From: Bryobacter sp.
GTDB lineage: Bacteria > Acidobacteriota > Terriglobia > Bryobacterales > Bryobacteraceae
Direction: 5' to 3'
NCBI GenBank assembly: GCA_022843605.1
Contig: JALHNI010000001.1
Coordinates: 62,001-126,000, forward strand
Length of the DNA stretch: 64,000 nucleotides
How positions within the stretch are numbered: the stretch's first letter is position 1; the number at the start of each line of letters is the position of its first letter. Made by a program: the position numbers and the translations under genes. Under the pieces are notes generated by a model that did not search any database, was not told where the DNA came from, and saw only the letters and a program-made list of their open reading frames with translations. Below are positions 27,188 to 37,168 of this stretch, piece after piece.

Positions 27188-27769
27188 ATGAGCGCTCCGA
27201 TTGAGTTGCACGCCCATGCGACCAGCAACTTACGATTTATCCGCGAGACGATGGAGCGGGCCTCCACCTTCACCGCTGTACCCGGTTGGGGAGGCGCGTT
27301 GATGGGCTTGGCTGCGCTGGCGGCGTGCCTGCTTTGCCAGGTGGTGGAGCCCCGGCTGTGGCTCCCGATCTGGTTGGGTTGCGGGGTGCTGTCGTTCTCG
27401 ATTGGGACGTTGGCGATTGTGGAGAAGTCTCGCCGGCGGAAGACGCCGTTGGATTCGCCGGGAGCGCGGCGCTTCCTGCTGGGCTTTGCGCCACCGCTGG
27501 TGGCGGGTGCGGTGTTGACGGCGGCCTTCGTCCGGTTTGGGCTCGAACGGTTTATCCCCGGTTTGCTGCTGCTGCTTTACGGCACCGGCGTGGTGACAGG
27601 CGGGACGTTCTCCGTGCGCGTGGTGCCGTTGATGGGGATCTGCTTCCAGGTGCTGGGCGCGCTGGCGCTCTTCGCTCCGGCGGCCTACGGCAATTTGTTG
27701 ATGGGTGCGGGATTCGGTTTGGTGCATATCGTGTTCGGCGTGGTGATCGCTCGCCGGCACGGCGGGTAA
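27188..27769 (+). CDS. Six-helix membrane protein of unknown function
   Basis: A 193-residue inner-membrane protein from ATG 27188; ATG 27176 overlaps the predicted -10. An amphipathic N-terminus ([20 protein letters not shown]) is followed by about six transmembrane helices in pairs. Proteins of this look are often encoded directly upstream of a small winged-helix regulator, as here, so it may be its sensor or regulated partner. Functional name is not warranted. Confidence 0.75.
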   Translation: MSAPIELHAHATSNLRFIRETMERASTFTAVPGWGGALMGLAALAACLLCQVVEPRLWLPIWLGCGVLSFSIGTLAIVEKSRRRKTPLDSPGARRFLLGFAPPLVAGAVLTAAFVRFGLERFIPGLLLLLYGTGVVTGGTFSVRVVPLMGICFQVLGALALFAPAAYGNLLMGAGFGLVHIVFGVVIARRHGG

Positions 27770-27793
27770 GGGACCGGGCAAAGGAGAGAGATT

Positions 27794-28162
27794 ATGGCGC
27801 AAGCAGCGGCGTTAAAAAAGGTAACTGAACGGTCAGAGGTTGCGGCCAAGTCGGCGCCGGATCTCGACCGCCTGATTCATGAACGGGTTCGTTTGGGAAT
27901 TCTGAGCGCGCTGGCGGCGAACGCTACCATGACGTTCAGCGAACTGAAGGCTTTGCTCGAGATCACCGATGGCAATCTGAGTGTGCATGCGCGGAAACTC
28001 GAAGAGGCGGGCTATGTGGAGTGCAAGAAGTCGTTTGAGAACCGTCTGCCGCGCACGGAATATCACCTGACCGCGGCGGGACGCGAAGCTTTCGAAAAGT
28101 ATCTGGCCCACATGGAAGCGATTGTCGACGCGATGAAGACGTCGTTGCGGCCGCGAAAGTAG
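27794..28162 (+). CDS. Winged-helix transcriptional regulator (MarR/ArsR-like, DUF-type)
   Basis: A 122-residue DNA-binding protein behind GGAGAGAG. The winged helix covers residues about 28-105, with the recognition part ITDGNLSVHARKLEEAGYVE and wing NRLPRTEYHLTAAG. This arrangement is that of the transcriptional regulators paired with six-helix membrane proteins in Acidobacteriota. Likely targets are its own operon. It ends three bases before uppS. Confidence 0.85.
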   Translation: MAQAAALKKVTERSEVAAKSAPDLDRLIHERVRLGILSALAANATMTFSELKALLEITDGNLSVHARKLEEAGYVECKKSFENRLPRTEYHLTAAGREAFEKYLAHMEAIVDAMKTSLRPRK

Positions 28163-28165
28163 CGC

Positions 28166-28771
28166 ATGCACGTCGCCATTATTCTGGACGGCAATGGGCG
28201 TTGGGCGCAGGCCAGAAATCGGCCGCGGCTGTTGGGGCATCGCGCCGGTGTGCGGGCAGTGCGGCAAACCGTCGAGGCCGCGCCGTCGCTGGGGATCCGC
28301 ACCCTTTCGCTCTATGCGTTTTCAGCGGACAACTGGAAGCGGCCCGCGGCGGAAGTGAGCGGGCTGATGACCCTGCTGGGTGAATTCATTGCGCGTGAGA
28401 CGGATCGCCTGACGGCCCAGGGAGTCCGTCTGACGTTTATTGGCCGGCGTGACCGGCTTTCGTCTAACCTGATGGCGGCCTTGGCCCAGGCTGAAGCCTC
28501 AACGGCGCGGGGGAGCCGGCTCGACTTACGCATCGCCCTTGACTACTCGGCCCGCGTAGCTATTGAGCGCGGCGAAGTGGGACCGGATGTCGATTTGCTG
28601 ATTCGGACGGGTGGCGAGCAGCGCTTGAGCGACTTTCTGCTGTGGGAGTGCGCGTACGCCGAGCTCCTCTTCGTGTCGAAGTATTGGCCTGATTTCTCGC
28701 GCGAAGATCTATCGGCGGCGGTGGGCGAGTTCGCCCGGCGTGATCGTCGCTTCGGTGCGTTGACGGCTTAG
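28166..28771 (+). CDS. uppS: Isoprenyl transferase (undecaprenyl diphosphate synthase family), compact form
   Basis: A 201-residue cis-prenyltransferase. Family motifs are all present: LDGNGRWAQ with catalytic Asp8, [14 protein letters not shown], and [26 protein letters not shown]. Usual length is about 240-260; a helix-rich segment before the RTGGE block appears shortened ([16 protein letters not shown]). It supplies a lipid carrier for wall synthesis if active. It may be a paralogue whose main copy lies elsewhere. It converges on rapZ with a three-base gap. Confidence 0.87.
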   Translation: MHVAIILDGNGRWAQARNRPRLLGHRAGVRAVRQTVEAAPSLGIRTLSLYAFSADNWKRPAAEVSGLMTLLGEFIARETDRLTAQGVRLTFIGRRDRLSSNLMAALAQAEASTARGSRLDLRIALDYSARVAIERGEVGPDVDLLIRTGGEQRLSDFLLWECAYAELLFVSKYWPDFSREDLSAAVGEFARRDRRFGALTA

Positions 28772-28774
28772 CCG

Positions 28775-29665
28775 CTACTTCGCCATGTCGCGGTGCGTCA
28801 CCTTGACGTGGTAGCCGGCCGACGCCAGGAACTTGCGCACCTCGTCGGCAATCATGACGGAACGGTGGTGGCCGCCGGTGCAACCAATGGAGATGGTGAG
28901 GTAGCTTTTGCCTTCGCGGATGTAATGAGGCAAAAGATAAACCAGCAAGTCGCCAATGCGCTTGACGAACTCGTTGGTCTGCTCGAAGGAGCGGATGAAG
29001 GCGGCGACTTTGGGGTGGCGGCCAGTAAGCTTCTTCATCTCCGGGATGTAATTCGGATTGGGCAGGAAACGGACGTCAAAAACCAGATCCGAATCCAGCG
29101 GGACTCCGTGCCGGAAGCCGAAACTGTTGACGTAGACCATCATCTTGCCTTCGACGGACTCGCCGCGGAAGGTCTCCTCAATCGACCGGCGCAACTCATG
29201 TACGTTGAACCGGGAGGTATCGAGGACGTGGTCAGCCAATGCGCGAATCGGTGCGAGGCTTTGGCGCTCATCGGAGATGCTGCGCAGGACAGAACGGTCC
29301 GAACCGAGCGGATGCGGACGGCGGGTCTCGCTAAAGCGCCGAAGAATCATGTCGTCATCGGCTTCAAGGAAGACCAGACGAGCGGCTAACTGATTGCGCA
29401 GCTTCTTAAACACGGCAGGAAAGCGGGTGAGGTTGCCGCCCTCGCGAATGTCGATGACGAGGGCGGCGGAACGGATGTTGGGCGAATCGAGAGCCAGTTC
29501 GGCGAACTTCGGAATCAGGTCGATCGGGAGATGATCGACGCAGTAGTAGCCGAGGTCCTCGAAGACCTTGAGCGCGGTTCCTTTGCCGGACCCGCTCAGC
29601 CCAGTGATCACGACCAGCTCGGGGCGAGCTTTCTTGGCTGGGGTCTTGCGCCGGGCTGGTTTCAT
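28775..29665 (-). CDS. rapZ: RNase adapter / nucleotide-binding protein RapZ (YvcJ)
   Basis: A 296-residue protein. Walker A GLSGSGKGTALKVFEDLGYYCVD near residue 22 and the family C-terminal block SIGCTGGHHRSV near 265 are intact. RapZ senses glucosamine-6-phosphate and directs small RNA decay in enterobacteria; the role in Acidobacteriota is not established. It ends the conserved gene order rpoN-hpf-rapZ. An N-terminal basic extension of about 15 residues is unusual but modest. Confidence 0.92.
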   Translation of the reverse strand: MKPARRKTPAKKARPELVVITGLSGSGKGTALKVFEDLGYYCVDHLPIDLIPKFAELALDSPNIRSAALVIDIREGGNLTRFPAVFKKLRNQLAARLVFLEADDDMILRRFSETRRPHPLGSDRSVLRSISDERQSLAPIRALADHVLDTSRFNVHELRRSIEETFRGESVEGKMMVYVNSFGFRHGVPLDSDLVFDVRFLPNPNYIPEMKKLTGRHPKVAAFIRSFEQTNEFVKRIGDLLVYLLPHYIREGKSYLTISIGCTGGHHRSVMIADEVRKFLASAGYHVKVTHRDMAK

Positions 29666-29666
29666 T

Positions 29667-30242
29667 CTAGGCCTGCGGTTCGATCAAATCGAAGTGGCCG
29701 TCGGGCCGGCGCACCAGCACGCTGAAACCGCCACTTTCGGTGTCCTCGAAGACAAAGTAGTTGTCGCGCTTGGCCACTTCCAGCACCGCTTCTTCAGGCA
29801 GCATCGGCTTGGGGGCCTCGCCGTAGCGAACGCGGTAGATGCGAGGCTTGGTGGGCTTCACTTTGACCTTGGTCTTCGGTATGACCACGTCTTCCACGAG
29901 GGGCTTCACTTTGATCGACTCGCTGACATGCTTGGAGTCGATCCACTTCTGACGCACCTTCTGGACTTGATGCTCCAGCTTGTCCAACGCATCACTCAAC
30001 GCACGGAATTTGTCGGCGTGGGTCGCGATCCCAATCAGGTCATGGCCGTAGTAGTGCAGAGTAATTTCGGCCTTGGCCAAGTGCCGCTGCTGGCTCAGAA
30101 TGAAGTGGGCTTTTTTCTCCTTCGATTTTCCGTCGACCATCTTCCCATCAATCAGCTTGCCGAGCTTAGTCAGGCGCTGGGTAAGGCGGTCACTTTGTTC
30201 TTTACTTAGATCGTGTGGTTTACCTGTGTAGGCGATTTGCAT
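29667..30242 (-). CDS. hpf: Ribosome hibernation promoting factor, long form
   Basis: A 191-residue protein. The N-terminal S30AE domain (about 1-105) opens MQIAYTGKPHDLSKEQ, and the C-terminal dimerisation domain (about 130-187) has EEAVLEVAKRDNYFVFEDTESGGFSVLVRR. Long HPF makes 100S ribosome dimers in stationary phase. It is placed between rpoN and rapZ with one- and four-base gaps, the common order. A second, short HPF-like gene occurs at 45604. Confidence 0.93.
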   Translation of the reverse strand: MQIAYTGKPHDLSKEQSDRLTQRLTKLGKLIDGKMVDGKSKEKKAHFILSQQRHLAKAEITLHYYGHDLIGIATHADKFRALSDALDKLEHQVQKVRQKWIDSKHVSESIKVKPLVEDVVIPKTKVKVKPTKPRIYRVRYGEAPKPMLPEEAVLEVAKRDNYFVFEDTESGGFSVLVRRPDGHFDLIEPQA

Positions 30243-30246
30243 GAGA

Positions 30247-31821
30247 TTAATGGCGTACCCGGCGCTGATGGGTGGATGGGATCTTCAGATCCTCCCGATA
30301 CTTGGCCACGGTGCGGCGGGTGACTTGGATGCCTTCCGATTGGAGGCGGGCGGTAATCTGATCGTCGGTGAGGGGATTGGACGAATCCTCCTCTTCGATC
30401 ATCTTTTTCACTCTGCGCTTGAGCAGAAGCAAGGGAGTGGCGCTTCCGGAAGGGCCTTGGACGGCTTCCGAGAAGAAATAGCGCAGTTCGTGAACCCCCT
30501 GCGGCGTGTGGGCGTATTTACTGGCGACGGCGCGGCTGACGGTGGATGGGTGCACTCCGATCTCTTCGGCAACATCCTTGATCATCATCGGCTTTAGATG
30601 CTCCAAGCCGTGTTCGAGGAACTCCTGCTGACGGCCGACGATGGCCTGGCAGACCTTCAGAATCGTCTGTTTGCGTTGCTCGATATTTTTCAGCAGCATC
30701 AGGGCCGAGGTGAAGCGCTCTTTGACGTAATTGCGAACCTCTTTGCTGGGTTCGGAGTCCTTCTCGATCATGTGGCGGTATTGGGTATTGAGGCGGAGCT
30801 GAGGCAGGTCCTCGTCGTTCATCTCAATTACCCAGTCTTCGCCGTCCTTCACAATGTAGACGTCGGGCTCGACGGAGCGTACCGTTTCGCTGGAGAAACG
30901 CAGCCCGGGTTGGGGGTCCAGAGTGCGGATCACCTTGACGGCGATCTCAATGTGTTCGATTGGCCGGCCGGTGACGCGTACCAGTTCGCGCCAGTTCTTG
31001 GTTTCGAGCAGCTTCAGGTGTTGCGAGATGATGCGCCAGGCGACGCCATCTTCGCCGTTGCGGCTCGCCAACTGCAACAGCAGGCACTCCTGCAAATCGC
31101 GGGCAGCGACCCCGGCGGGATCGCAGCTTTGCACGATCTTGAGCCCGGCTTCCATGTCGGGAAGCGAGAGATGTTCCGCCAGGGCGATCTCGTCGAGCGG
31201 GCTCATCAGGTAGCCGTTTTCGTCCAGGTTGCCGACAATGGCATCGGCGGCTTCGCGCTGCACCGGCGTCATCACGACTAGTGACAACTGATCATTCAGG
31301 TGTGACGTGAGTGTGGTGGGCGACGAGAGAAATGTTTCGAAGGAAGGCTTCTCGTAATTCTCGCCGGCGGGTGACTTATAGCCGGGATCCAGATAGTCGT
31401 CAAAGAAGGAACCGAAATCGATCTGGTCGAAAGGGTCCGTTTCGGTTTTTGCGACGGGTTCGGCGTCCACCCCTTCAACCGGAGGCGGAGCATCGCCTTC
31501 GTAGGCGGTTGGATTTTCGTTTTCGTAGGCTGAACCGTTGATACTCTCGGCAACCACTTGAGAGGTAACTTCGCTTACGGACTCCGCATCACCGCTGCCT
31601 ACGCGTTCCGCTTCCAACAGAGACTGAATTTCGGCTGGAGTCAGCTCTTCGCCCCCGTCGGCGGATTCCTCGAGGACGGGGTTTTGCGCGACCTCTTGCG
31701 AGATCATCTCTTTCAGCTCCAACCGGTTCAGTTGGAGAACCGTTACCATCTGGACGAGACCAGGGGTAAGGATCTGTTTTTGCTGAACGCGAAGCTGAAG
31801 TCGCGGTGACAGCATGCTCAT
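30247..31821 (-). CDS. rpoN: RNA polymerase sigma-54 factor
   Basis: A 524-residue protein. ATG 31821 (MSMLSPRLQLRVQQKQILTPGL) was chosen since GAGG precedes it; the form at 31839 would add six residues. Region I with LQL repeats contacts core and activators. An acidic region II spans about 55-165. The core-binding domain and helix-turn-helix follow, and the RpoN box is seen as TRRTVAKYRE near the C-terminus. It needs an AAA activator, none of which is in the window. Confidence 0.93.
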   Translation of the reverse strand: MSMLSPRLQLRVQQKQILTPGLVQMVTVLQLNRLELKEMISQEVAQNPVLEESADGGEELTPAEIQSLLEAERVGSGDAESVSEVTSQVVAESINGSAYENENPTAYEGDAPPPVEGVDAEPVAKTETDPFDQIDFGSFFDDYLDPGYKSPAGENYEKPSFETFLSSPTTLTSHLNDQLSLVVMTPVQREAADAIVGNLDENGYLMSPLDEIALAEHLSLPDMEAGLKIVQSCDPAGVAARDLQECLLLQLASRNGEDGVAWRIISQHLKLLETKNWRELVRVTGRPIEHIEIAVKVIRTLDPQPGLRFSSETVRSVEPDVYIVKDGEDWVIEMNDEDLPQLRLNTQYRHMIEKDSEPSKEVRNYVKERFTSALMLLKNIEQRKQTILKVCQAIVGRQQEFLEHGLEHLKPMMIKDVAEEIGVHPSTVSRAVASKYAHTPQGVHELRYFFSEAVQGPSGSATPLLLLKRRVKKMIEEEDSSNPLTDDQITARLQSEGIQVTRRTVAKYREDLKIPSTHQRRVRH

Positions 31822-31907
31822 GCACCTCAAGGTTAGCATCGGCAGAAACCCTTGGGGTGGACCGGACGGCGAAGTTCACAGACCCGGGCAAATACGGCCC
31901 AGGTGAG

Positions 31908-33668
31908 CTAGACGTCGAGGCCGATGGAACGCATCAGGGGGATGGCGTTGGAGCGCTGTACGGGCCCCTGTTTCATGCGGTAGTCGAAGTGGAGTTCGCC
32001 GTCGACATAGTCGTCAGCGAAGTGGACGTTGCGTGCGCCGGGCAAGGCCATGGAGGTGAGTGCCAGGTCGTGCGTGGTGACGAGCCCGAGCGCGCCGTGG
32101 CTCAGCAACTGGCGGATGATAGCTTCGGCACCCACCCGACGGTCATGGGAGTTCGTGCCGCTGAGCACCTCGTCCAATAGAAAGAGCACGGGCTGCTGGC
32201 CGGAGAGCGTCAGGATCTGCCGCAGGCGCAGGATCTCGGCGTAAAAGCGCGATCGCCCTTCGCCCAGCGAATCGACGATTCGCAGCGATGCAGCCACCTG
32301 CAGCGGCGATACCGAGAGGGACGCGCAACAGACAGGCGCGCCCGCCCAGGCGAGCACGGTATTCAGGCCGATCGCCCGCAGTAGCGTGCTCTTGCCGGAC
32401 ATGTTTGATCCGCTAACAATGAGAATCGGTTCGTCTTGGGTGAGGTACGCGTCGTTAGCGACCGCCTCCGTGGCCGGCAGGAGGGGATGAGCGATGCCGT
32501 GGCCCGTGAAGCTCTTGCCCGACGGCAACAAGGCTGGCGCAACCGCGGCCGGGTGCTCAAAGGCGAAGGCGGCCAGCGAAAGCAGGGCTTCAATCTGGCC
32601 GAGCGCCGCGATCCACTGGCGCGCGTCACGGCCGTAGCGCCGGCGCCAGGCTTCGAGTCCCACGGCCACTTGCGGCGCCCAAATCAGCAGCAGCGCGATG
32701 ACGCCGAAGAATTGGTTGCGTGACGAATCGAGCAGTTCAACCAGTCGTTCCAACTCGCGGACGGCGCGTGCAGCGCCGGCTAGTTGAGCATGGGCAGCCG
32801 CGAGTAACGGTGATTGGAAGCGTTCTTTCTCGACAGCTTGGGCGAGTTCGCCAAATAGAGCCAAATCCTTCGCGGACTGGTGCAACCCCTCTGACACCTG
32901 CTGCACCTTCGCGTGAAAGGCAAAGCTCAGCAAGAGGCATCCGCCGGCGAGCAGTAGAAAGTAGTGAACCGGAAGATACCCGAAGAGCCAAGCGACCAAC
33001 GCGAGTATCTCGAGGAGAACGCAACCGGCAAAGATGAGGCGCGCGCCGCCAAAAAACGGGACGGCGGGGCGGGTGGACCAGGCGGCAATGGACGCGGAGT
33101 CCACCTGGGAGGTATAGTCGTCGCCGGCTAGCGCGTAGGTCTCGCGCCAATCGACGCGGGGCGCCAGTTCGGCGACCGCTACTTGCCGGGCTTGTACTTC
33201 AGCAAGGGGGGCGGCGGTGCGCAGCCAATCAGCCAGGGTGCTCTCGCCCTCGGCGGTGCGCGTGCGGGCGATTAACTCGAAGAGGCTGCCGCGGCCGAAC
33301 AGGTCGAGGTCTTCAGCATAGGGATGAGTGGAATCGCGAAAGCGTTCTCCAGGATTTCCATGGCCGATCCATTCGGCACTGGCTCGGCGGACGGCGGCGG
33401 CATGAAATGCGATCGCACGCTTCGCCCGATCCTGGGCGCGGGCGACCCGTTCGTGCTTCACGGCCAAGGCGATGAAGGCGCCGATGGGGACGACTAACGC
33501 ACCGAAGGGAATCGCTTGCCGGGAGAACACCAGCCAGGCGACCACGACGCCGGCCAGAGCCGTCACCAGCCGGAGATTGCTGAGTTTCTCGTCGAGGCGC
33601 TGGTTTTGCTTCGCTTGCGACTCCCAGGCGGCGACTTTCGCCTGGTGGGCGGCGGGGAAGGTAGTCAA
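31908..33668 (-). CDS. Membrane-associated MutS family ATPase
   Basis: A 586-residue protein. Two hydrophobic hairpins near residues 30-65 and 210-250 suggest membrane anchoring, unlike true MutS. The C-terminal half has the MutS clamp and ATPase: Walker [16 protein letters not shown] near residue 422, the Walker B block [17 protein letters not shown], and [11 protein letters not shown]. No mismatch-recognition domain is present. Such proteins are widespread in Bacteroidota and Acidobacteriota without known function. It overlaps lptB by four bases. Confidence 0.87.
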   Translation of the reverse strand: MTTFPAAHQAKVAAWESQAKQNQRLDEKLSNLRLVTALAGVVVAWLVFSRQAIPFGALVVPIGAFIALAVKHERVARAQDRAKRAIAFHAAAVRRASAEWIGHGNPGERFRDSTHPYAEDLDLFGRGSLFELIARTRTAEGESTLADWLRTAAPLAEVQARQVAVAELAPRVDWRETYALAGDDYTSQVDSASIAAWSTRPAVPFFGGARLIFAGCVLLEILALVAWLFGYLPVHYFLLLAGGCLLLSFAFHAKVQQVSEGLHQSAKDLALFGELAQAVEKERFQSPLLAAAHAQLAGAARAVRELERLVELLDSSRNQFFGVIALLLIWAPQVAVGLEAWRRRYGRDARQWIAALGQIEALLSLAAFAFEHPAAVAPALLPSGKSFTGHGIAHPLLPATEAVANDAYLTQDEPILIVSGSNMSGKSTLLRAIGLNTVLAWAGAPVCCASLSVSPLQVAASLRIVDSLGEGRSRFYAEILRLRQILTLSGQQPVLFLLDEVLSGTNSHDRRVGAEAIIRQLLSHGALGLVTTHDLALTSMALPGARNVHFADDYVDGELHFDYRMKQGPVQRSNAIPLMRSIGLDV

Positions 33669-34429
33669 TTCGCTTCCCCGGACAAACCCTCAGGAAGGGA
33701 GAAGCCTTCGCCCAGGTAAACGCGCTTCACTTCCGGGTCCTGACCCAGGGCCTGGGGCGAGCCGGTGCGGAAGATCTTGCCGTTGTTGATGATGTAGGCA
33801 CGGTCGGTGACTGCCAGAGTCTCGCGGACGTTGTGGTCCGTGACGAGAATGCCGATGCCCATCTTTTTCAAGTCGAAGATAATGCGTTGCAGTTCGATCA
33901 CCTGAATGGGGTCAATGCCGGAGAACGGCTCGTCGAGCAGGAGGAAACTCGGCTCGATCACGAGAGAGCGTGCGATCTCGACGCGGCGCCGCTCGCCGCC
34001 GGAAAGCATATACCCTTTGCTTTGCCGCACTTGCTCAAGCCCGAGTTGGGAGATGAGGCGGCGCATGCGGTCCTGCCGCTCGTGCCCCGGGATGGGGAGC
34101 GTCTCCAGAATGGCGAGCAGGTTGTCCTCGACGCTGAGCTTGCGGAAGACCGAAGCCTCTTGCGGCAGGTAGGAGATGCCTCGGCGGGCGCGCTCATACA
34201 TGGGCATGTTCGTGAGGTCGAGGTCGTCCAGCATCACCTGTCCCGCATCCGGAGACACGAGACCGACGATCATGTAAAACGAAGTGGTTTTTCCGGCGCC
34301 ATTCGGGCCAAGCAATCCCACCACCTCCCCCTGTTCGACGTAGACGCTGACCGCGTCCACGACGCGGCGGCCGCGATAAGACTTGCAGATCTCTTTGGTG
34401 CGAAGAGTTTTGTGGGCGGAAGGCTTCAC
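33665..34429 (-). CDS. lptB: LPS export ABC transporter ATP-binding protein
   Basis: A 254-residue ABC ATPase. Walker [19 protein letters not shown], the signature [15 protein letters not shown], Walker [15 protein letters not shown] and switch [11 protein letters not shown] are present. The strongly conserved start of the LptB core ([20 protein letters not shown]) and position near rpoN support LptB, the ATPase of the lipopolysaccharide transport bridge. lptA/lptC are not in the window. A short palindrome lies 18 bases upstream of its start. Confidence 0.93.
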   Translation of the reverse strand: MKPSAHKTLRTKEICKSYRGRRVVDAVSVYVEQGEVVGLLGPNGAGKTTSFYMIVGLVSPDAGQVMLDDLDLTNMPMYERARRGISYLPQEASVFRKLSVEDNLLAILETLPIPGHERQDRMRRLISQLGLEQVRQSKGYMLSGGERRRVEIARSLVIEPSFLLLDEPFSGIDPIQVIELQRIIFDLKKMGIGILVTDHNVRETLAVTDRAYIINNGKIFRTGSPQALGQDPEVKRVYLGEGFSLPEGLSGEAN

Positions 34430-34446
34430 TCGCTTCCTATTCTAGG

Positions 34447-34470
34447 TTACCCGTCCGCCATGGCGGGTAA
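34447..34470. promoter_or_regulatory. Inverted repeat between lptB and the M16 gene
   Basis: Arms TTACCCG (34447-34453) and CGGGTAA (34464-34470) with a 10-base centre, in the 190-base divergent region. A third similar half-site TTACCGGGTA follows at about 34480. It could be an operator for lptB or the divergent gene. Confidence 0.4.
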
Positions 34471-34618
34471 ATCGAGTGTTTACCGGGTATGGTTCTAAGG
34501 CCTTTTGAGGATTTCCTCTTTCCCCGGCATCGCGCACACTGCAAGAGTAGCGAAACATCTTCAAGTTCCGGCCAGCGGCCGCCTGCTGGAAACGGGAGAG
34601 GTGTGCACGAGCAGCATC

Positions 34619-35971
34619 ATGTCCACGGCCACTGCACAATTCGAATCGACGACGCTCGATAACGGCGTGCGGGTGGTGACCGAGCGTTTGCCCGCAAGCC
34701 GGGCCATTTCGGCTGGTGTGCTGGTGGATTGCGGCGCGCGTCACGAATCGCCGCACGAGAATGGCCTCGCTCATTTCTGCGAACACCTTTTGTTTCAGGG
34801 CACTAGCAATCGCGATGCTCAGCAGATTGCACGGCAGATCGACCTGGTTGGAGGGCGGGTGGGGGCCTTTACCACCCGTGACTACACCTGTTTTGTAGCG
34901 TCCGTCATGCAGGACTATGCGTACCACGCGCTCGACTTGATGGGCGATCTGCTGATGAACTCTACGTTTCCGGAGCGCGCGTTGGCCTCAGAACGGGCGG
35001 CCATCCTGCAGGAAATCGAGAGACAGGCCGATCAACCTGAAACACACCTGGAACAGTCGTTGAAGAGCGCGATCTGGCAGGGCCATGCTTTGGGCCGGCC
35101 AGTGAGCGGCACCGTGGAGCGGGTGAGCCAGTTTAGCCGCGAGGATCTCATTTATTTTCATCATCAGCATTACGTGCCTGGCCGGCTGATCATCGCCGGG
35201 GCCGGCAACGTGGAGCACGAACAGTTCGTGACGCAGGTTCACGACTGCTTCTGGCGCCTGCGGGGCGGCAATCAGCCTGCGCCGAATCTGGCGCCGGAGT
35301 GGCACGCGACGGAACAACTGGAAGTGGCCCAACTGCGGCAGGTCTATTTCAGCCTGGCTTGGCCGGCTCCGCCGTACGCCAGCGAGGATCGCTATCGTCT
35401 GCATGTGCTCACCGGTGTGCTGGGACAAGGGCTCTCCTCCCGGCTCTTCTCCGAGTTGCGCGAGCGGCGAGGACTGGTTTATGAGATTCAGGCCGAGTAT
35501 CAGGCCTACGGCTCGACGGGCATCTTTCTGATTCAAGGGAGCACCGCGCCGGAGCACCTGGAAGAAGTCGTGACCAGGATCATGGAGTCGTTAGGGAACC
35601 TGTGTAACGGTACGGCGGCCATCGGGGAAGAGGAAGTCTGGCTGACAGGTACTCGTCTACGAAACAGTCTGATGTTGACCGCCGCCGATGAGCATGCGGC
35701 GATGACGCGTCTGGCTCTGCAGCAGCACTACTTCGATGCGCCGATTTCGGCGGAAGAAATTCTGTCCCAACTGGACGCGGTGCAAGCGGACGCGCTTGGT
35801 GAACTTGTGGAGGATTGGATGAAGCCGGCGCTAGGATGCGTGGCTTTGGGCGTGCTGGGGCCAGCCAGTTGCGCTTCGGCGTTCGATTCGCTGGCTTGCG
35901 AGATGCCTCACTACCGGGGCCGGTTCGGCCAGCCCGCATTTGCTGCCCACGCCGTGGGCGAAAGGAAGTAA
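34619..35971 (+). CDS. M16 family zinc metallopeptidase
   Basis: A 450-residue protein. ATG 34619 starts just before the conserved first domain; upstream extension to 34505 is not supported. The inverted zinc motif HFCEH lies at residues 52-56, and the distal Glu is in ASERAAILQEIE. A second M16C domain follows. M16 enzymes cut peptides in a closed chamber; substrate is unknown. It is the gene upstream of the 51-residue protein and chemosensory operon with a five-base gap. Confidence 0.9.
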   Translation: MSTATAQFESTTLDNGVRVVTERLPASRAISAGVLVDCGARHESPHENGLAHFCEHLLFQGTSNRDAQQIARQIDLVGGRVGAFTTRDYTCFVASVMQDYAYHALDLMGDLLMNSTFPERALASERAAILQEIERQADQPETHLEQSLKSAIWQGHALGRPVSGTVERVSQFSREDLIYFHHQHYVPGRLIIAGAGNVEHEQFVTQVHDCFWRLRGGNQPAPNLAPEWHATEQLEVAQLRQVYFSLAWPAPPYASEDRYRLHVLTGVLGQGLSSRLFSELRERRGLVYEIQAEYQAYGSTGIFLIQGSTAPEHLEEVVTRIMESLGNLCNGTAAIGEEEVWLTGTRLRNSLMLTAADEHAAMTRLALQQHYFDAPISAEEILSQLDAVQADALGELVEDWMKPALGCVALGVLGPASCASAFDSLACEMPHYRGRFGQPAFAAHAVGERK

Positions 35972-35976
35972 CATCC

Positions 35977-36132
35977 ATGGCGATTAACGAGACCATCAAG
36001 AAATCCTGGATTGAACTGCAAAAGAAATACGACTATCCGGTGAACGCCATCGGACTCAAAATCGCCGACCGTGACGCACAAACTTTGCGGGTGTGGCGGG
36101 ATGAGGGCATCGACCGGTTCGTGAAGAAATAA
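35977..36132 (+). CDS. Small conserved-looking protein upstream of chemosensory operon
   Basis: A 51-residue protein from ATG 35977 with a good ribosome site (AAAGGAAG). It begins MAINETIKKSWIELQKKYDY and has alternating charged helices, with no cysteine and no signal. The gene ends five bases before the TPR-REC gene and starts five bases after the M16 stop, so it is certainly in the operon. No family is recognised. It could be an adapter of the array or a peptide substrate. Confidence 0.7.
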   Translation: MAINETIKKSWIELQKKYDYPVNAIGLKIADRDAQTLRVWRDEGIDRFVKK

Positions 36133-36136
36133 CTCC

Positions 36137-37168
36137 ATGGCGGCATTACTAACCAAGCACAATGTACTTTTCCGGGAGGCGGTTACGGCGGCAAAGGCCG
36201 GCGATAAGATCGTTGCCCGGGCCCTGTTTCGCGAAGTTTGCGAATCAGAACCGAAGAGCGAGCAAGCGTGGCTGTGGCGGGCCGCGCTGGCCGAAACCGC
36301 GGAAGAGGCGATTGCGCACCTCGAGAAGGTGTTGACGCTGAACCCGGCCAACAAGACGGCGCTGGACCAACTGGGGGGGCTGCGTCTTTCTCAGCGTTCC
36401 AAACCCAAGGAAGCGCCTGAGCCCGTGGAAGGAACCGCGCCTTGTCCGTTCTGCGGGCAGCAGGTGAATGCCGGAGCTTCGCAGTGCGGACGCTGCGGTG
36501 TCTATTTGAAGCTTTCCGCCTTCGACAACTACTTGCCGAATCGCGGGGCGGATGAAGGCGCGCTGAAGAACGCGATTGTGCGGTATGAGGCGGCGGCCAA
36601 GCGCCAGCCGACTTACGAAAGTCATTTTTACGTCGGACTCGCCCACTTGAATCTTGGCGATATCAGCGAAGCGGCTTTGTCCTTCGAGCGGGCCTTTCGC
36701 CTGAAGCCGGACGAAAGAGAAGTTGCTTTTGTCCTGAAGGAAATCGCGGATCAGCCGATTATTCTTGCGGTGGATGACAGTATTACTGTGCGGCGTGTGG
36801 TGGCTAGCGCTCTGAAGAAAGCTGGCTATCGCGTCGTCGTCGCCGAGGACGGCATGCAAGCGCTAGCGAAGCTTGATGAGTTGACGCCAGCCTTGATTCT
36901 GCTCGACATTACGATGCCGCGCATGGACGGCTATCAGGTTTGTAAGATTGTGCGGCAGAACGCACTGATGCAGAACATCCCAGTCATTATGCTTTCGGGC
37001 AAAGATGGTTTCTTTGACAAAGTAAAGGGTAAGATGGCGGGCTGCTCCGACTATCTGACAAAACCCTTCGACGCCGACGCACTGACGCGCACAGTGCAAC
37101 GGCATTTGGCTCCTGCGAAAAAGACCGCGGCAAGGAAGACAAGCTCATGGAAACAACGGTTCTCGTAG
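36137..37168 (+). CDS. TPR - zinc ribbon - response regulator fusion
   Basis: A 343-residue protein. Domains in order: two TPR-like repeats (about 10-90), a double zinc-ribbon with CPFCG and CGRCG (about 101-121), a further TPR pair (about 135-200), then a CheY-like receiver (about 210-330). The receiver has the acidic pair in AVDDS, phospho-acceptor Asp in LILLDITMPRMDG, and Lys in YLTKPFD. The C-terminus is PilG-like. The zinc ribbon and TPR presumably dock the regulator to a complex. Confidence 0.88.
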   Translation: MAALLTKHNVLFREAVTAAKAGDKIVARALFREVCESEPKSEQAWLWRAALAETAEEAIAHLEKVLTLNPANKTALDQLGGLRLSQRSKPKEAPEPVEGTAPCPFCGQQVNAGASQCGRCGVYLKLSAFDNYLPNRGADEGALKNAIVRYEAAAKRQPTYESHFYVGLAHLNLGDISEAALSFERAFRLKPDEREVAFVLKEIADQPIILAVDDSITVRRVVASALKKAGYRVVVAEDGMQALAKLDELTPALILLDITMPRMDGYQVCKIVRQNALMQNIPVIMLSGKDGFFDKVKGKMAGCSDYLTKPFDADALTRTVQRHLAPAKKTAARKTSSWKQRFS

